Shown here piece after piece: positions 1 to 12,830 of a DNA stretch of 64,000 bases. The translations under genes were made by a program, and so were the position numbers. This DNA comes from Apostichopus japonicus (taxonomy: Eukaryota; Echinodermata; Holothuroidea; Aspidochirotida; Stichopodidae), in NCBI RefSeq assembly GCF_037975245.1, contig NC_092562.1, forward strand, positions 21,841,054 through 21,905,053, written 5' to 3'. The notes beneath the pieces are model-generated. The model did not search any database. It saw nothing but the letters and a program-made list of their open reading frames with translations, and was not told the DNA's origin. The stretch's first letter is position 1, and each line of letters opens with the position of its first letter.

Positions 1-345
1 CTTTTTCATCCGGGCGACGTAAGTTAACTCACATCCTCTTCAATTTTTCCCCAAAGACCTATGTATTTTTCTGACACACGAACGCAAGGAAAATAATCCT
101 GCATACTAGTTTAACGTGGCTGTATTTCCGGCGGTATTATCGTACTCTACAAAGTATGACAACTGGTTGCCGTACCTTACACACTATACATATAATACAC
201 ACAAGTCCAAATACCTTGCATACACTGTTCTTTTCAATCTGAACCCCAAACATGTGGCGTTCTCGTAAGATTGAAGACCAATTGTGTACACCTATTGGTT
301 AATAGTGACAAGTAGGCGGGAGTTATTTACGTGTGTGGGCGGGGT

Positions 346-348
<3 letters not shown>

Positions 349-378
<30 letters not shown>
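349..378. repeat. (TA)n microsatellite
   Basis: About 15 uninterrupted TA dinucleotides. Confidence 0.9.
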
Positions 379-381
<3 letters not shown>

Positions 382-663
382 ACACAGGGTTAAAGAAAAT
401 TTTGTATTTTTACCGAAGAATACCGGCAGATAGGACGCCTGTGCCAAGACATAATTTTACAGTGGTTTGTGAAAAACGGTGCGACGTTTATGTACAGGTA
501 CATAAACATTGTTAATTCACATTGTTATTTTCTGTTAATTAACGACATGTGTAGTGCAACATTTCCTTATTATATCAAGATGTTTCCCCCCCCCCATTTT
601 TGTGCTTGTATGTCATTGATGTGTAAGGCCACCATTAACCCTTAGCAGCTTAATGGATACCGC

Positions 664-1022
664 GAGTGGTAAATCATTTTAAGAAAAGTCACCCAAGAAA
701 GAACCTGGCCACGCAAACCAAACAAGCAAACGACTGATCCGCTCTCAACCCCCAGTCCCCTTGCATCGAGACTTTGACTGTGTGATCATCGTCAGGCTTG
801 TATCACGATTCCGTTAGATAGAGAACAAATGCTACACATGATCTTAGCCAAAAGGCCGAACGAGTGGTACTTTTTAAGAAAAGTCACCCAAGAAACGAAC
901 TTGGGCACGAAAAACCAAACGTCCTGTCCGCGCTAAACCCCAGTCCCCTTGCATCGAGATTTTGACTGTGTGGTCATACAAGTGAAACATAATGCTACTC
1001 TTGATTTTAGCCAAAAGCCTAC
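664..1022 (-). repeat. Tandem ~160-200-bp duplication carrying the U2-like heads
   Basis: Two units, about 664-861 and 862-1022, share CGAGTGGTA, TTAAGAAAAGTCACCCAAGAAA, CCCAGTCCCCTTGCATCGAGA and TTTTAGCCAAAAG-type blocks in the same order. The left unit is longer by insertions. Each unit ends with a U2-like segment when read on the minus strand. Confidence 0.75.
839..1022 (-). ncRNA. U2-snRNA-like 5' domain, two tandem copies (pseudogenes or snRNA-headed repeat)
   Basis: On the minus strand the sequence at 857-839 reads GGCCTTTTGGCTAAGATCA, the diagnostic 5' segment of U2 snRNA. It continues TGTGTAGCATTTGTTCT, close to the U2 branch-site-pairing region. A second, more diverged copy reads GGCTTTTGGCTAAAATCAA at 1019-1001. 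Downstream both copies share a ~130-bp tail that is not U2. The U2-like match stops after about 45 nt, so these are more likely U2-derived repeats or pseudogenes than working U2 genes. Confidence 0.5.
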
Positions 1023-4000
1023 TTGAAATACATTTACAGCCATAGGGGGCTATATACGGTTGGTTAAGTATATATGCCAACTTTGTGTGTTTGCGACAAT
1101 TTGTGAAAACCGTCACTTTATTTTTACACATGCAACAATAGTTTTCACACAATAAACATGCACATGCATTCATACCAAATGCACTATTTCTAACAACCTA
1201 AATGATTAGTTTATTTACATTATGTGCATACGTATATAGGCTCCTCAATCACCTAATGAGAATGTGTAACCCACAAAAGTTTGGGTAACACCTTCACAAT
1301 GAATATGCAAATTGACAGTGTCCCGGTGTGTGGTAAATGATACAAAACTCCAATTAAGTGTAATTGTATAGTCACACTAAGGTTAAATAATGAGTGTGTC
1401 GTCATTGTATATCCAACAATTAAACACAGTTTACTCTACAACTATACAATATAAGTGCGTTCTAACTGCTATTCTACGACGAATCAGTGAATGTAAATTT
1501 ACGGTATTACGGCACTTTTACATTCATTACATTCTGCTATTTTACATGACGGGGTTAATGAAGGTTAACTAACGATGAATGCACATGCTAAATAACGTTT
1601 CACGTTATTTCAAAACACTGTCATATTGTACAAACGGCGTGCCACAGTAATATTACGTCAACAATTCAACTTAATTTTTTTATTTAACAGTATACATAGG
1701 TCTCATAATACCGGGCGGTACTACGCATATGTTACCGATTACATATTACGGACGCAATAATGAAACGTTTTTGTCCTACGTTTTTACAAGTCATGGAAAA
1801 AAGTGTCTTCATGAGATGCTGCCGAGGAAACAACGGTGCGGCCTACCTGACGTTCTGTTGGCAAGATCGTGTAAACTGACCATGTGTGCTCCGTATGGGA
1901 GACTTAATCATGTTTTCGCATCGTAAGGGAGAAGAAGGTGAAGGTCGTTGCACGCATCATCTTCATTTTATTTAGACTTTTGAAAACTGCGTTTGTTTGC
2001 CAATTCCCGAATGAACACTGCAACTCAAGCTTTCCACGGGGGGGGGGGGGGTATTACGCAACCACTAAAATAAAGATGAATGAATGAGTTCTTCCTTTGA
2101 CCCAGTGAACCATACCGAAACATTTATTTATTTATTTACTAATGTGGGTGGGAGGAAAGTGACTGAGGATGTGTTTTTAGAGGGATTGGGGTCATGGAAG
2201 ATGGTGAAAATATTTGCCCCGCAATTCTTAGAAGCAAAGATAATATACATTTGTTTCAGTTGCTTGTCTAGGCTAGGTGTAGCAGAAATGGTTACCACTT
2301 CTCAATCGAATCAACGAGAAACTTTTTCTTCCTTTGTATAACTGAAGTATCTTATTGAACTTTCTCCAATATATGTTGATAATACAGAGGATCAGAGATT
2401 CCAGAGAAAAAAAAACACATTTTAAAGTTTAGCAAAGTTAAAGTTTTAAACAATTTTTAGATGGCTGCAATTTTTTGGGATTAATTACTTCTGGCCTTTA
2501 AAGAGGTTATGAAGTGGAAATTTTTTTTCTTCATCATCGTATTCTGTACACTCGTAGCTTTCCAATGATACCCAATTTGTGTCAAACGAAGCTTGCATCC
2601 TCGAGGAATAAACGATCAAAAATTCGAGGGTAATAAAAACTTTCTAAAAATTGTTGTATTTAAGATCTTTCACTGACAAACACAATATCCCTCACATGTA
2701 CCGTGATAGTTGTACGTACTTTGTACAAGAACATGCGCACAGTGAGACGGTTTGGACAATATTCCATATATGAAGAACATTTTCCATATTCATCCGGTAG
2801 TATTTTGCTTTAAGCTTTCAAAAAATCATTTATAATTTTCTCTGTTTTTCTCTGTTATTATTCACCTGTCAATAAACCCAAGTTTCTCTTGAGCTCACTT
2901 TCCTGCCATTTGCTGGGTTACATTCTAATTAAGTGAAAATTGCATGTGATGCAAACAGCTATACGAGCCTAACATAGGTATAACTATGGTAGGCTCGCTT
3001 AGCTATTTGTATGATACCATTCACTCTAGAGCATATGGAGGGACAACCCCCACCCCACACCCCCATATTTGACTTGAAGTGCACTTTATGTATAGTTGTA
3101 ATGTTACCAAGGAAACGCATTGCTTTTTGCATCCAACTATATAATATGTGCGCAGTGATTATAACGAGCAAACATCTGACATTAACCTAGTTAGTGGTTA
3201 ACATTTATTAGGTCAATGTGTTGGGTGTACCGCAAAGTTACCACAGTCTTGGAATTTGAGCCTACACTTTGTTTCAAGCTATGTCTGTATCTATATACGT
3301 GTCAATATTATATCACGTAATCATACATCCTCTTTGTAGAGAGATCATACCGTTAGTTATCTATGTTGATTAATGAATCAACATTCATATTTCCGATTAA
3401 ATTACCGGTTATTCATGTACGTGTTGTATGCATATATACACTGTGTGTCATGCAATATGCACATGATATAGTCCACGCATTGACAGCCTTTATATACTCA
3501 GTCGTACTCAGTACATTGAACCGGACTTATTCATGTTTATTTGCAATGTGTAACAAACGAACATTCAAAACTTGTATACATTTTATGAATGCACATACAT
3601 TTTATTTATTTTATTTATTATACTCAACATTTTCCTATTTATGAACTGTATTTTATGCAATTTATACTGGAATAAACGAAACGAAACGAAACCAGGCACG
3701 TTCTTTGTTTTTGCTTCGAATGAGGTACATTCCTTAGACTGTACATGTCGAAGGATACGTTTCTCTAGACTCTTATTGCCAATATCATACAGCCTATTCC
3801 CTCCTACGTCTTTAATAAAAAGTGTTGCATTCTACTTATATATGGCCGCAATTGGTAAAGAAATTATTCCACATCATACTTCTATAATATATCCTGTATG
3901 CACGCCCATGCACTTGAGGGGACTTGGGGTCAAAAGATGTCTCCCGTCCGAGTCAGTATCGCGGATATAATGAGGGAACAATTCATGCGGGTGGCACACG

Positions 4001-4400
4001 CCCCCATCTTTACATATCGACAGGAAATCTCTACCAATGCTAGACATGTGTTTAATCTTTACAGACAGATCAGGTTGAGCCAATGCACCAATCACATCCG
4101 GGTCTTCCATGAAATTCTATCACTTTTTGTATAGTCGTTTTTGGTCTTCTGCTGAAATATACTCTCGTACAACTTTTACTTTATGTCTTTTTGTTATTAG
4201 AAGGACCATCGTTCGGTACAGGAATGATCATATCCAGTATGTGGTAGTAATAGAATGGGCCCCAACCCACTTCCACCCCCTCTCCATCCCTCTCTAGTAA
4301 CTCGAGATAATAACTGCCGTATTTGAACCGAAGAGTGAGTGGGCAAAGGTGGTCAGGTAAGGAGGTGTCAGGATGGAAGTAAGCGACTGGAGAAATCTAT

Positions 4401-4450
4401 AAAAGGGGCGTCACCAATAGGCAGCTTAGAAAGTGAACAACGCCCCTTTT
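4401..4450. repeat. Perfect 11-bp inverted repeat (stem-loop)
   Basis: AAAAGGGGCGT at 4401-4411 is perfectly complementary to ACGCCCCTTTT at 4440-4450, with a 28-nt spacer. There is no associated gene. It could be a remnant of a small inverted-repeat element. Confidence 0.6.
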
Positions 4451-4599
4451 TGCGTTGAATTATCTGACGTCTGCCTTTAATGACACGACTGGCAATGCGC
4501 ATTCAAGTAGCGCGTATCTATATCAAATCGCTTGAGATTCAATTTAAAAATCCCTCATGTTTAACATTTTAATATATATAAAACCTATGTATATATATA

Positions 4600-4655
4600 G
4601 CCCGGTGGAGGCTGGGATTTTTTCACTGTTCTGCATGGACTTTCCAACTCACTTC
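4600..4655 (+). mobile_element. 5'-truncated copy of the same SINE-like repeat
   Basis: Shares CCCGGTGGAGGCTGGGA, the T-run and TTCACTGTTCTG with the copy at 4945-5000, but lacks the A-box half of the tRNA-like head. Confidence 0.55.
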
Positions 4656-4899
4656 AATTTCAATTATAGGCCTATATATATTCATTTGTTGTTTGCCTCC
4701 ATTTCATTAACCAAAGTCTTTCGAGATCCGGCTTTCGGAATCACAAATGATTTTCGAGTTGGTTAGCATCATGTTTGATCACTAGAGCAAGGCAAATACG
4801 TCAACGAAACAGAATTAGTATTGTTCGATACAGGTGACAAGCGCCTACAGTGGAATTACGACCTTCCTTACCGGTTTCGAACCTCTGCACATACAATCA

Positions 4900-5010
4900 G
4901 CGTCCATAGCCTAGTGGTTAGGGTGTCCGCGTACAAAGCGGGAAGCCCGGGTTAGAATCCCGGCGGAGGCTGGAAGTTTTTTCACTGTTCTGGATAGGTT
5001 CTATAGGTGT
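4900..5010 (+). mobile_element. tRNA-derived SINE-like repeat
   Basis: A 72-nt tRNA-like head (4900-4971) folds with a 5-bp anticodon stem TCCGC/GCGGG around GTACAAA, a TpsiC arm CCGGG/CCCGG, an A box TAGCCTAGTGGTTAGGGTG and a B box GGTTAGAATCC. A T6 run follows (4977-4982). The acceptor stem has mismatches and the B-box C is changed to A. The same 3' part plus tail (GGAGGCTGG..TTTTTTCACTGTTCTG) occurs again at 4600-4650. A dispersed SINE-like family is therefore more likely than a working tRNA gene. Confidence 0.6.
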
Positions 5011-5747
5011 GTATGTATGCTATAGTACATCTGTGTCATTTATGTATGGTTGCTGGGTTTTGAATTATTGATTTACTTTATCTATTTGGTTTTCGATAAC
5101 CTCCAACGATTTTCATGTTCTTCTGTTTGCTGCTGGGTAAGGATCATTTCTTGTGTAAAGATTGTGTGATGTTGTCGTGATGTTTTGTCGTGATGTGTAC
5201 TTACTACGTGAAGACAATGTAGCTAAACAAATGTTGTAACAAGATTTCAACAAATAATATTTTATATCGTAAAAACAATTATGTTTGCTTATTAAAAACA
5301 TGTGGTTGACCTTTGACCAAGGATATACAAATGAGATTTCAATGCCAGCTGTCAGTAGAGTAAGCCACTGTGAACTTGAAAGTGTCATTAGTTCCCGATC
5401 AAATTCAAATACGGTTTCGCATTGTCATATTGGAAACAATACTTGTCTACACTTGTGTAAGGGAAATCACAACAACTTTCAGACAACCTTCGATAAAATA
5501 CGTGTGTCTGTTGAGACCCGCCGACGGATTGGGAATGTTTTCTACATCGTCAGTTTCTATGGTCGTTACACTGATCTAAGTTTCTTGTAAAATCGGCAAT
5601 TACACTAGTTCATTTAACAAACACATCACAAAGTACCGGGATCACCAAAAAAGATGAGATTGCAAATTATTAAAACTTAGACATCCTCCTATGTGATAAG
5701 TCTCCATCTATAGTGATTATATTATTGACATACGTGTGTGCGCAAAG

Positions 5748-5776
5748 GAGGAGGAGGCGAAGGAGGAGGAGGAACG
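5748..5776. repeat. (GGA)n simple repeat
   Basis: GGA triplets interrupted by GGCGAA. Purine-only tract on the plus strand. Confidence 0.7.
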
Positions 5777-8700
5777 GGCGATATTTCTTTGCGACTTTAA
5801 AGTTGTATAGTGGACCACATCATTATGTAGATTCGGTGTTCCAGCGAACGGCGTCATGTACGGCACTGTAGCTTCTCAAACGCTCGCAGCCATGGGAGTC
5901 GGTTAGGCTTGTCACTTGCATGAGCCCTATGGGGGGATTTGAGAGCAGTGTAATTTCATGGCTGGATACGTTTCATGGGTTAACGGTTTCAACTCATTAA
6001 ATATCATTATTATTAGCCTTCGAAAAATTCTTTGGACGACATATTTTCGGCCTCGATATGGATGATTCGTCTCGGCATTCATTCTGCACCCTCTTCACTC
6101 CCCGGTGACGTCACTATCTACCGCGTCTACCCAAGAAAATAATACGTGGATCCTTTAGGTACGCCATTGGTGGGCCTTTCCATATATATGACTCGACAGA
6201 ACATAGCAAACAACCACAACATAGAGCAATCTTGTTTATCAGTAAAATGTCAGAAACTTTAGTAGGCCTAAACGATTGATGATGTATAGAGCTTTCAGCA
6301 ATCACCAGATGAATTTAAACCAGTTCCAAAATCTCCCAAAAACATTCAGAGAAAAAAAAAGAAAAGATTCAGACGTTACACAGGATGTCACGTAGTCATA
6401 ATTTAATATTTCCGTTTATGTTGGCAGATAGACTACAAGAAACAAATAGAGGTATCAAGTAAACTGCATAAATTATAATGATGAATCTCATTTTTCGGCT
6501 CCTTGCACAAATAAACAAGAAGGATACATTTATTAAAAAAACAAAAGAAAAAAGAGAGAAAGAAAGAAAACGAATACAGTATCTGTTCGTCTAAATGTTA
6601 ATTTATAATCTAACCGAGCTGATCGTCAGCCATGCAGGTGCCTGCTAGTTACTAATGAATTATATTGAAGATCAAAAGATCAAGCAGGCGACTCAAGAGT
6701 TTATAAAGAGGGGTGCGACCCTGGGCACGTTGAATGTTGAATGTAATTCAATCCTCAACATTTTGAATTTTGCTTCACTACTTGGAAATGATTTTTTTTT
6801 TCGAAATAGGATTGACTAACCCAACTTATGACTTACTTCGTTATGCAAGTTGCTTTTACTGTGGACTAAAGCATTGAAATATTGATCAATTTCAACTCAA
6901 AACAGTTGCTTAAAGAGGTAAAATCGGACCGAGAGAACTTATGACATAAAGATCAAACTTTGACCCAAAACGGTCATCACTCTTCGGGTTACGGGTATTT
7001 TTTTCATGGATCGGGGGGGGGGGCGAGCGAGGGGGTGGGTGGGAATGCTAATTTACTCTATAGTGTGTCTCAAATTAACCCCGAATGAGTGACATGTAGC
7101 AGTTTCATGATCAACTCACAGATCTCACGAGAGGCACCTAATGACGTCATATATAATACCAACTCGAAGAACGATTGATTTTAGGATTTAGGATCAACTT
7201 GTGAGTTAGGTCAAAGGTCGTTTTGCTTTCGTACAACATATAGTAGGAGGTCTGTAGGTTAACATGCAACAAGGAATACCGACTTTAAGGGATTTTCATC
7301 ATATGGTGGATGAAGTGCATTGTTTAACCAAGTTGCTGAAGGTTTCTGCATTTTTAGGATAAACCCACGTCCTCTTATAGCATTTGATTTCATGCACGGA
7401 GATACAAATGTTCTTTTTTTTTTAATTTAATGAAACTTTCTGAATACATCAGACATCAGCAGCGTTGCACAGACGTATACAACACATATGCTTATGTCAT
7501 ATCTGCAACCGGTACAGTAAGCAGAGGCGGCAAGGGCCAATTCGGGGCAATAGACTGTTATATCACCGGCCACGATTTTTTACACTTCGTTTTCCTTAAA
7601 GATATTGGGGAAAATGCAAAAAGGACCTACAACATTCATTATCCCATATTTTCCTGTCCTCTTTCATATTTTCCCCGGGCCCCCTACTTCACCCCGGGCC
7701 CGAAGTTGTAACCCTCTCTGAGTCTCTTTCGTTAGGTCCTGACAGAGTTTACGGTATAGATCCATTTCGGTATATCATCATCATCGTATACGCAAGGTCA
7801 AACATGACATTTATATTTCTGTTAGAAATAAGAGAGAAGAAAAAAAAACCCCTCAAAATGGCGATACTTGTTTACTATGGGTTATCTTCAAAAGTATAGG
7901 TACCGCTTGCTCCCCCTCCAATCTCTGCCACTATGTACCCTTGTACCCATAATCTCCTTGTGTATGTATGACTCACCTGAAATGACAGTGATGATTACTT
8001 CCGATTCCCAATATAAAACAAACAACACTTTTCGAACAGGAGAAAAAATGTCCATGCGTCGATTTATCTGTTTGTGTATAAGACTGTATGACAGTGTGGT
8101 GACCCATACCTACGGACGGTGACATCTTAAAGTGGTTTGACTAATAGCCTTTATTTACTGACAACAACTCTTCAACAAACTTTGACCTAGTGGAAGTCCC
8201 TTAGTGAACTTGTCTTTAAAGAGTTTAAGTAATTGATAAGGACATGATTTGCCTCTTATGTGAACACACATCAGCCCTTTTATCACTAACGCAGGACACA
8301 TGCGAGTGGTGACTGTGACGCTGTGTCCGCCTGCCACCGCCTAGTTTCCCTCCCCCTCCCCCTCACCTCAGGTCCCCTCCATGGCGCATGCACACAAGCC
8401 ATACTTTCAACATACATCTACGCTTTCATTTTGAAGTAAATACGAAACATGTTGTTTGTGTAATATTAAATCAGATTGAAACATCATAAAAGTGCGTTTT
8501 TTTCTTCAAATAAAAACGTCAAAGGCTTCTACACAAAGTACAAACAATGTAATGGTTAATCACCAAACAAACGATAACATTCAGGTTATTAGCATCAGTC
8601 TTTGAGTCTAGGTTAAATTGCAGTTTAACTTTGGTATTAGTTCGATGATATGTACCAGAATACCAGAAACATGACTAGAAAACTTTTTTTAGCTCTTGTG

Positions 8701-11700
8701 CGCATTGGATGACCAGCAACATCAAGTCTGATATCGATAATGTCAAACCGTCCAAAGAGCATTACCGGTAACCGCATTTTGAGATAACTACCGTATACTT
8801 GTTGTTCCGTCGTATCTAAACCTGGTATTTCCGACGTTGTCTTATCAAACGTGACGTCACGGTTGACTAAAGATCACTTTGGAGTTACATGGAGGGCTTA
8901 TCAATCAATAACCTCTAAATCACCGCCGTCAACTCACGGTGCTTTTTTTTCTTTCTTTAAAACGATTGCGAAATCTGGCACGCGTACAAGATAACTATAG
9001 TTTAGAGGATTCGGAGACACGGTGACCTCTTTGGATAGTTAAAGCATTTTTACCTCCATGGTTAAAGCAAGCAAAGTTGACAAGTTTGTGTCTAGTTATT
9101 CTCATACTTGGATAATACTAATCTATCAACAGTCTGTTATCCAACCTAATGATTACATAGCCGTCTTCCCTTCAGTGTTAAGTCTGTTGACATTATTGAA
9201 CGCACAGTGATTTTTTTAATGAAGCTGTTCTATTACTTTACCTTACCATGGACATCATTAATATATTAATTGACGGGAACTTGACGGAAGGGTTAACACA
9301 GGAACTATAACCACAAGCGTTTAATTAAAGAATCGTATCGGTGACCAGAATTTACTCTTATTTTATAGCCAGAATGGACATGTGAATAATAGGCTATTTG
9401 ATGTGCCATTTCCTTCGCCTTTCTTTTTTACGCTGCGTCCAATGAAATGACAACATATATTATCAAGTCATGGTCTTAGTTCGAACAATATTTAGCATTT
9501 TTAATTTTCCTGAAAATTATTTTGGAACTTTTTTTATCGGAGGACCTTTTCGCACGCCGACGTGCGACGAATTGGTAAGCGACGGGAGTGGAAGGGGTCA
9601 GTGAGGGGAAGTACGAGGGAGTGGATAGGGGGTGAGGTGCAGGGTGGGGTGACGGTGACGGTGTGATGAGAGGAGGGAGAAGTACACAGGTGATACGGTG
9701 GACGAAAATTCTCCATAGAGTTTAGTAACGTATAAGGTTCCTGTTTTGTTCTAAAATATATAACAATCATGACCGTACGTGTATCCTGATGTAGGATTTT
9801 ATGAACACCCAACACATCTTTCCTACGATCCATACCTTTTTCCTTTTTGTTGGGGGGGGGGGGGAGGGGGGATGCATGAAACTATGGACGTGATGTAAAC
9901 ATCACTCCGTCCACAGCTCGCTCCAGATACGGTTGATACATTTTCCGACGTCTTGAAAACCCGTCGAGACCCACCGATAAGGTATTATATTTCGACAAGT
10001 CTTCGTGGAAGTATCTCTATCTAAATATGCCAATGCGTGTCGGGTGCGATGGTGTGGGGGGGGGGCATGTCACAGTGTTCGGTCTTAAAATCCTGTCCCC
10101 CACATCAAACAAGAAAAGGAAAGAGTCGAAAGTAAATATTTATACATGTATAATCAGCGTACATAGTCAATTGTATATAACCCCCTACCCTCCATGAAAA
10201 AATATATATATACCACGTTATACCTTATTATAGTTTTGAAAATCTTTTCATTCCAGTTTTATAAACTCACTCTACATTTAAATAAAGCCACAGTTAATTG
10301 TACCTATATTTGGGTCTATCACTTCATGCGTATATAACATGCATTGCGTAATTAACTCTTTATATATATATATATAGCCTAGTCGTGATTTAGTAACCAC
10401 ATCGCCAGTAATCAAGCATGAAGATATAATGTACACGGGGCCCTCCTAAGCACGTCTTTTGTTTATGAACGGATTTGGTGCTATAACCTCAAACTTGAGT
10501 CACACCTTTGCCTTGAAATCCCATTAAGACGAAATGGCTTTAACATTGTTCTACCAGGGAGTGGCCGTTACAACAGCTCCATGGTTTTACACTTCAATAT
10601 ATGACATGTGGGTACACGCCCAATTGAAAAATCTGGCGCCAGGATGGTGTAGTCGTCTTTTTATTTTGGCAACGTTTGCTGAGATTTCAACATAATTTAT
10701 GCATATTCATGATGTTGGTCCATTATTGGTATGAAAAGTAGTAAATGATTTATGATAATAAAAAATAAACTCTTCACAAAGATAGTGACAAATTCAACAT
10801 TTAATGGTCGTGAGAGCAGTGTAGCCTATTAAAAAACCGGTTAGCAAGAGGAATGACCCAATTGTATAATAGTTAACCCCCTCTCCGGTCTATCACCCCT
10901 ATACTTGGCCATCTTCCTCCATCTCCAACTCCCGTATGTATACATTGCTGTTCTACCAATCCTTTATGATGCTGATAGTCTCGAAAACATGTTCTCTGTT
11001 GAATTAAATTAATGAATTTCTTTTGCCCACATTGAGTCCCCATGAGCCTCAGTTGGCCACCCATGTAGTGTATGATATTATACTATACACAATATTACTG
11101 AATGTATTCTCTCTAGAAAGCTCAACCACAGACATGTGATATGCAATCATCAATTTACGATACCCAGGACCACTATATAACCGGTCCGCAGGTTCGAATA
11201 GAAAACTTCTGGACATCTTATATACTCATAACATATATATTTCCGAATACAAGTGAGAGAAGTGGTACACCGCTCGGCCTAATTGATTCTATCGTAGGAC
11301 CAATAATATGATTTTAGCACTATTATACACTTGACTATTTTCCTAATAACAACCGCATAATTCCAGGTTTGTTCTCTCATTCATGGTATTCTGTTGAGCA
11401 ATAATTGAATAACCACAGTATCAAGCGTATTGCAGCACATCCGATCAGGGGTATATATAACACACGTGACTCCTGTATTGAAGGGGTAAAAGTTATTGAA
11501 ATATAGTGTCATTTATTTCTTTTATCACGACAACTAATTCCCCATAGATCCCTCTTTGAAACTACCCGGAGCGTTCAAGTAAGTCCTACGGCCACTTCCA
11601 TCGGTTCGATCAAGAGGCTTTTTTTTTGTCATGACAATAGGATTTCAACGACCGTTGTCACTTTCGTTGTTACCCATCAATTCAAAAGTACAAAGAAACG

Positions 11701-12420
11701 GAAACTACAATAAAGCTACAAACGTGGCGAAAAACCTCTCTGACAGACCACAATCCTTTGATACAGTCACCTGCTACCATAGCCTCTGATTTAAACAACA
11801 AATGAATCTCGACAAATGATGAGGCTTCGTCACGGTTACAAACTGGGGATTTCTAATGCGTCATACCGCATCATTGCTGTTTTCGTCGTCCAATATGAAT
11901 TAAAGGGAGAGAGTGAGAGAGACGACCTTAATGGCCATATCGTATCGGTATTACCTCAAAAACATACATGCTACAAATAAAGACCTTGCTTGCCCCCCCC
12001 CACCACCCCCTGGGATGGTACTTTTTTCATCGGAAGCAAATCAACAACTGAAACTTATTAGTGCCTATATGCAGACTCGTTTCTAGGCTAATGCTATACA
12101 TATTCGAGTTAGAAATACTGCGGCTACAATGTGTCTTGTTCTTGCTTGGACACTATATATGGTGAATATATTCGCAATACCCACAAAAGTATGCTTCTAA
12201 ACATTCAGCACAGTGACTCTCGTAGCTAGAAACCCCAAACTGTCTCCCTGAAATCAAAGTGCTCTCGTCCTTTCTGTTTTAATGGTACTTTCGATATTGG
12301 ATTAATCTACATGTCGGCGCTACGACATGGACGCGTGAAAATACTGTGCGTCACATGGGTTGAATATTTTATACGCTATTCACAATGTTACGAACCGTTA
12401 TTAATTTAAATTTTATTGTA

Positions 12421-12512
12421 TTTGTCCCTTTTGTTACTGTTACTTGTCATTCAGCCTCTGAAGCAGATCTTGCTAGGATCGAAACGTCAGGCCCTCTAAC
12501 TTTTACACGTTA
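12421..12512 (+). mobile_element. Penelope-like terminal-repeat remnant, left copy, with hammerhead-like hairpin
   Basis: Contains CTGAAGCA (12458-12465), a stem-loop GATCTTGCTAGGATC (12466-12480) and GAAACGTC (12481-12488), flanked by complementary GCCT and AGGC. CTGA..GA-stem-GAAAC is the layout of hammerhead ribozyme cores known in Penelope-like retroelement terminal repeats. The core here is imperfect. A diverged second copy lies about 310 bp downstream. Confidence 0.5.
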
Positions 12513-12737
12513 CTATAAGCCAATGTATGGTCACATTATAGTAACAGTACATGTTCTGCATAGTTGATATTGTCATTAGTAACATTCATGTGCCGAAAAT
12601 GATTCATGTACTTATGATAACATATGCCCCTGTTGGTTTCTTTCTTCTCTACATTCATTGTCTACTAGTCCTCTTAAATATATATCTCCTTTGTGTTCAC
12701 CCTGCTCATTAACCTGTCTGCTGTCAGGCTGTGCGTG

Positions 12738-12830
12738 TTTTTGTTCCTTCTGTTAATGTTACTTGTAATTCAGCCTCTGAAGAAGATCCTGCTAGGATCG
12801 AAACGTCAGGACCTCTTACTGTTACACATT
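12738..12830 (+). mobile_element. Penelope-like terminal-repeat remnant, right copy
   Basis: Same order of motifs as the left copy: CTGAAGAA (12777-12784), hairpin GATCCTGCTAGGATC (12785-12799, fully paired), then GAAACGTC. The flank TTGTTCCTTCTGTTAATGTT is related to that of the left copy. One T-to-C difference in the stem exchanges a G.U for a G-C pair, so the fold is kept. Confidence 0.5.

Noticed and set aside
4900..4971. Working tRNA gene
   Set aside because: B-box base change, acceptor-stem mismatches, an unusual ACA anticodon and a repeated tail at 4600 favour a SINE-like origin.
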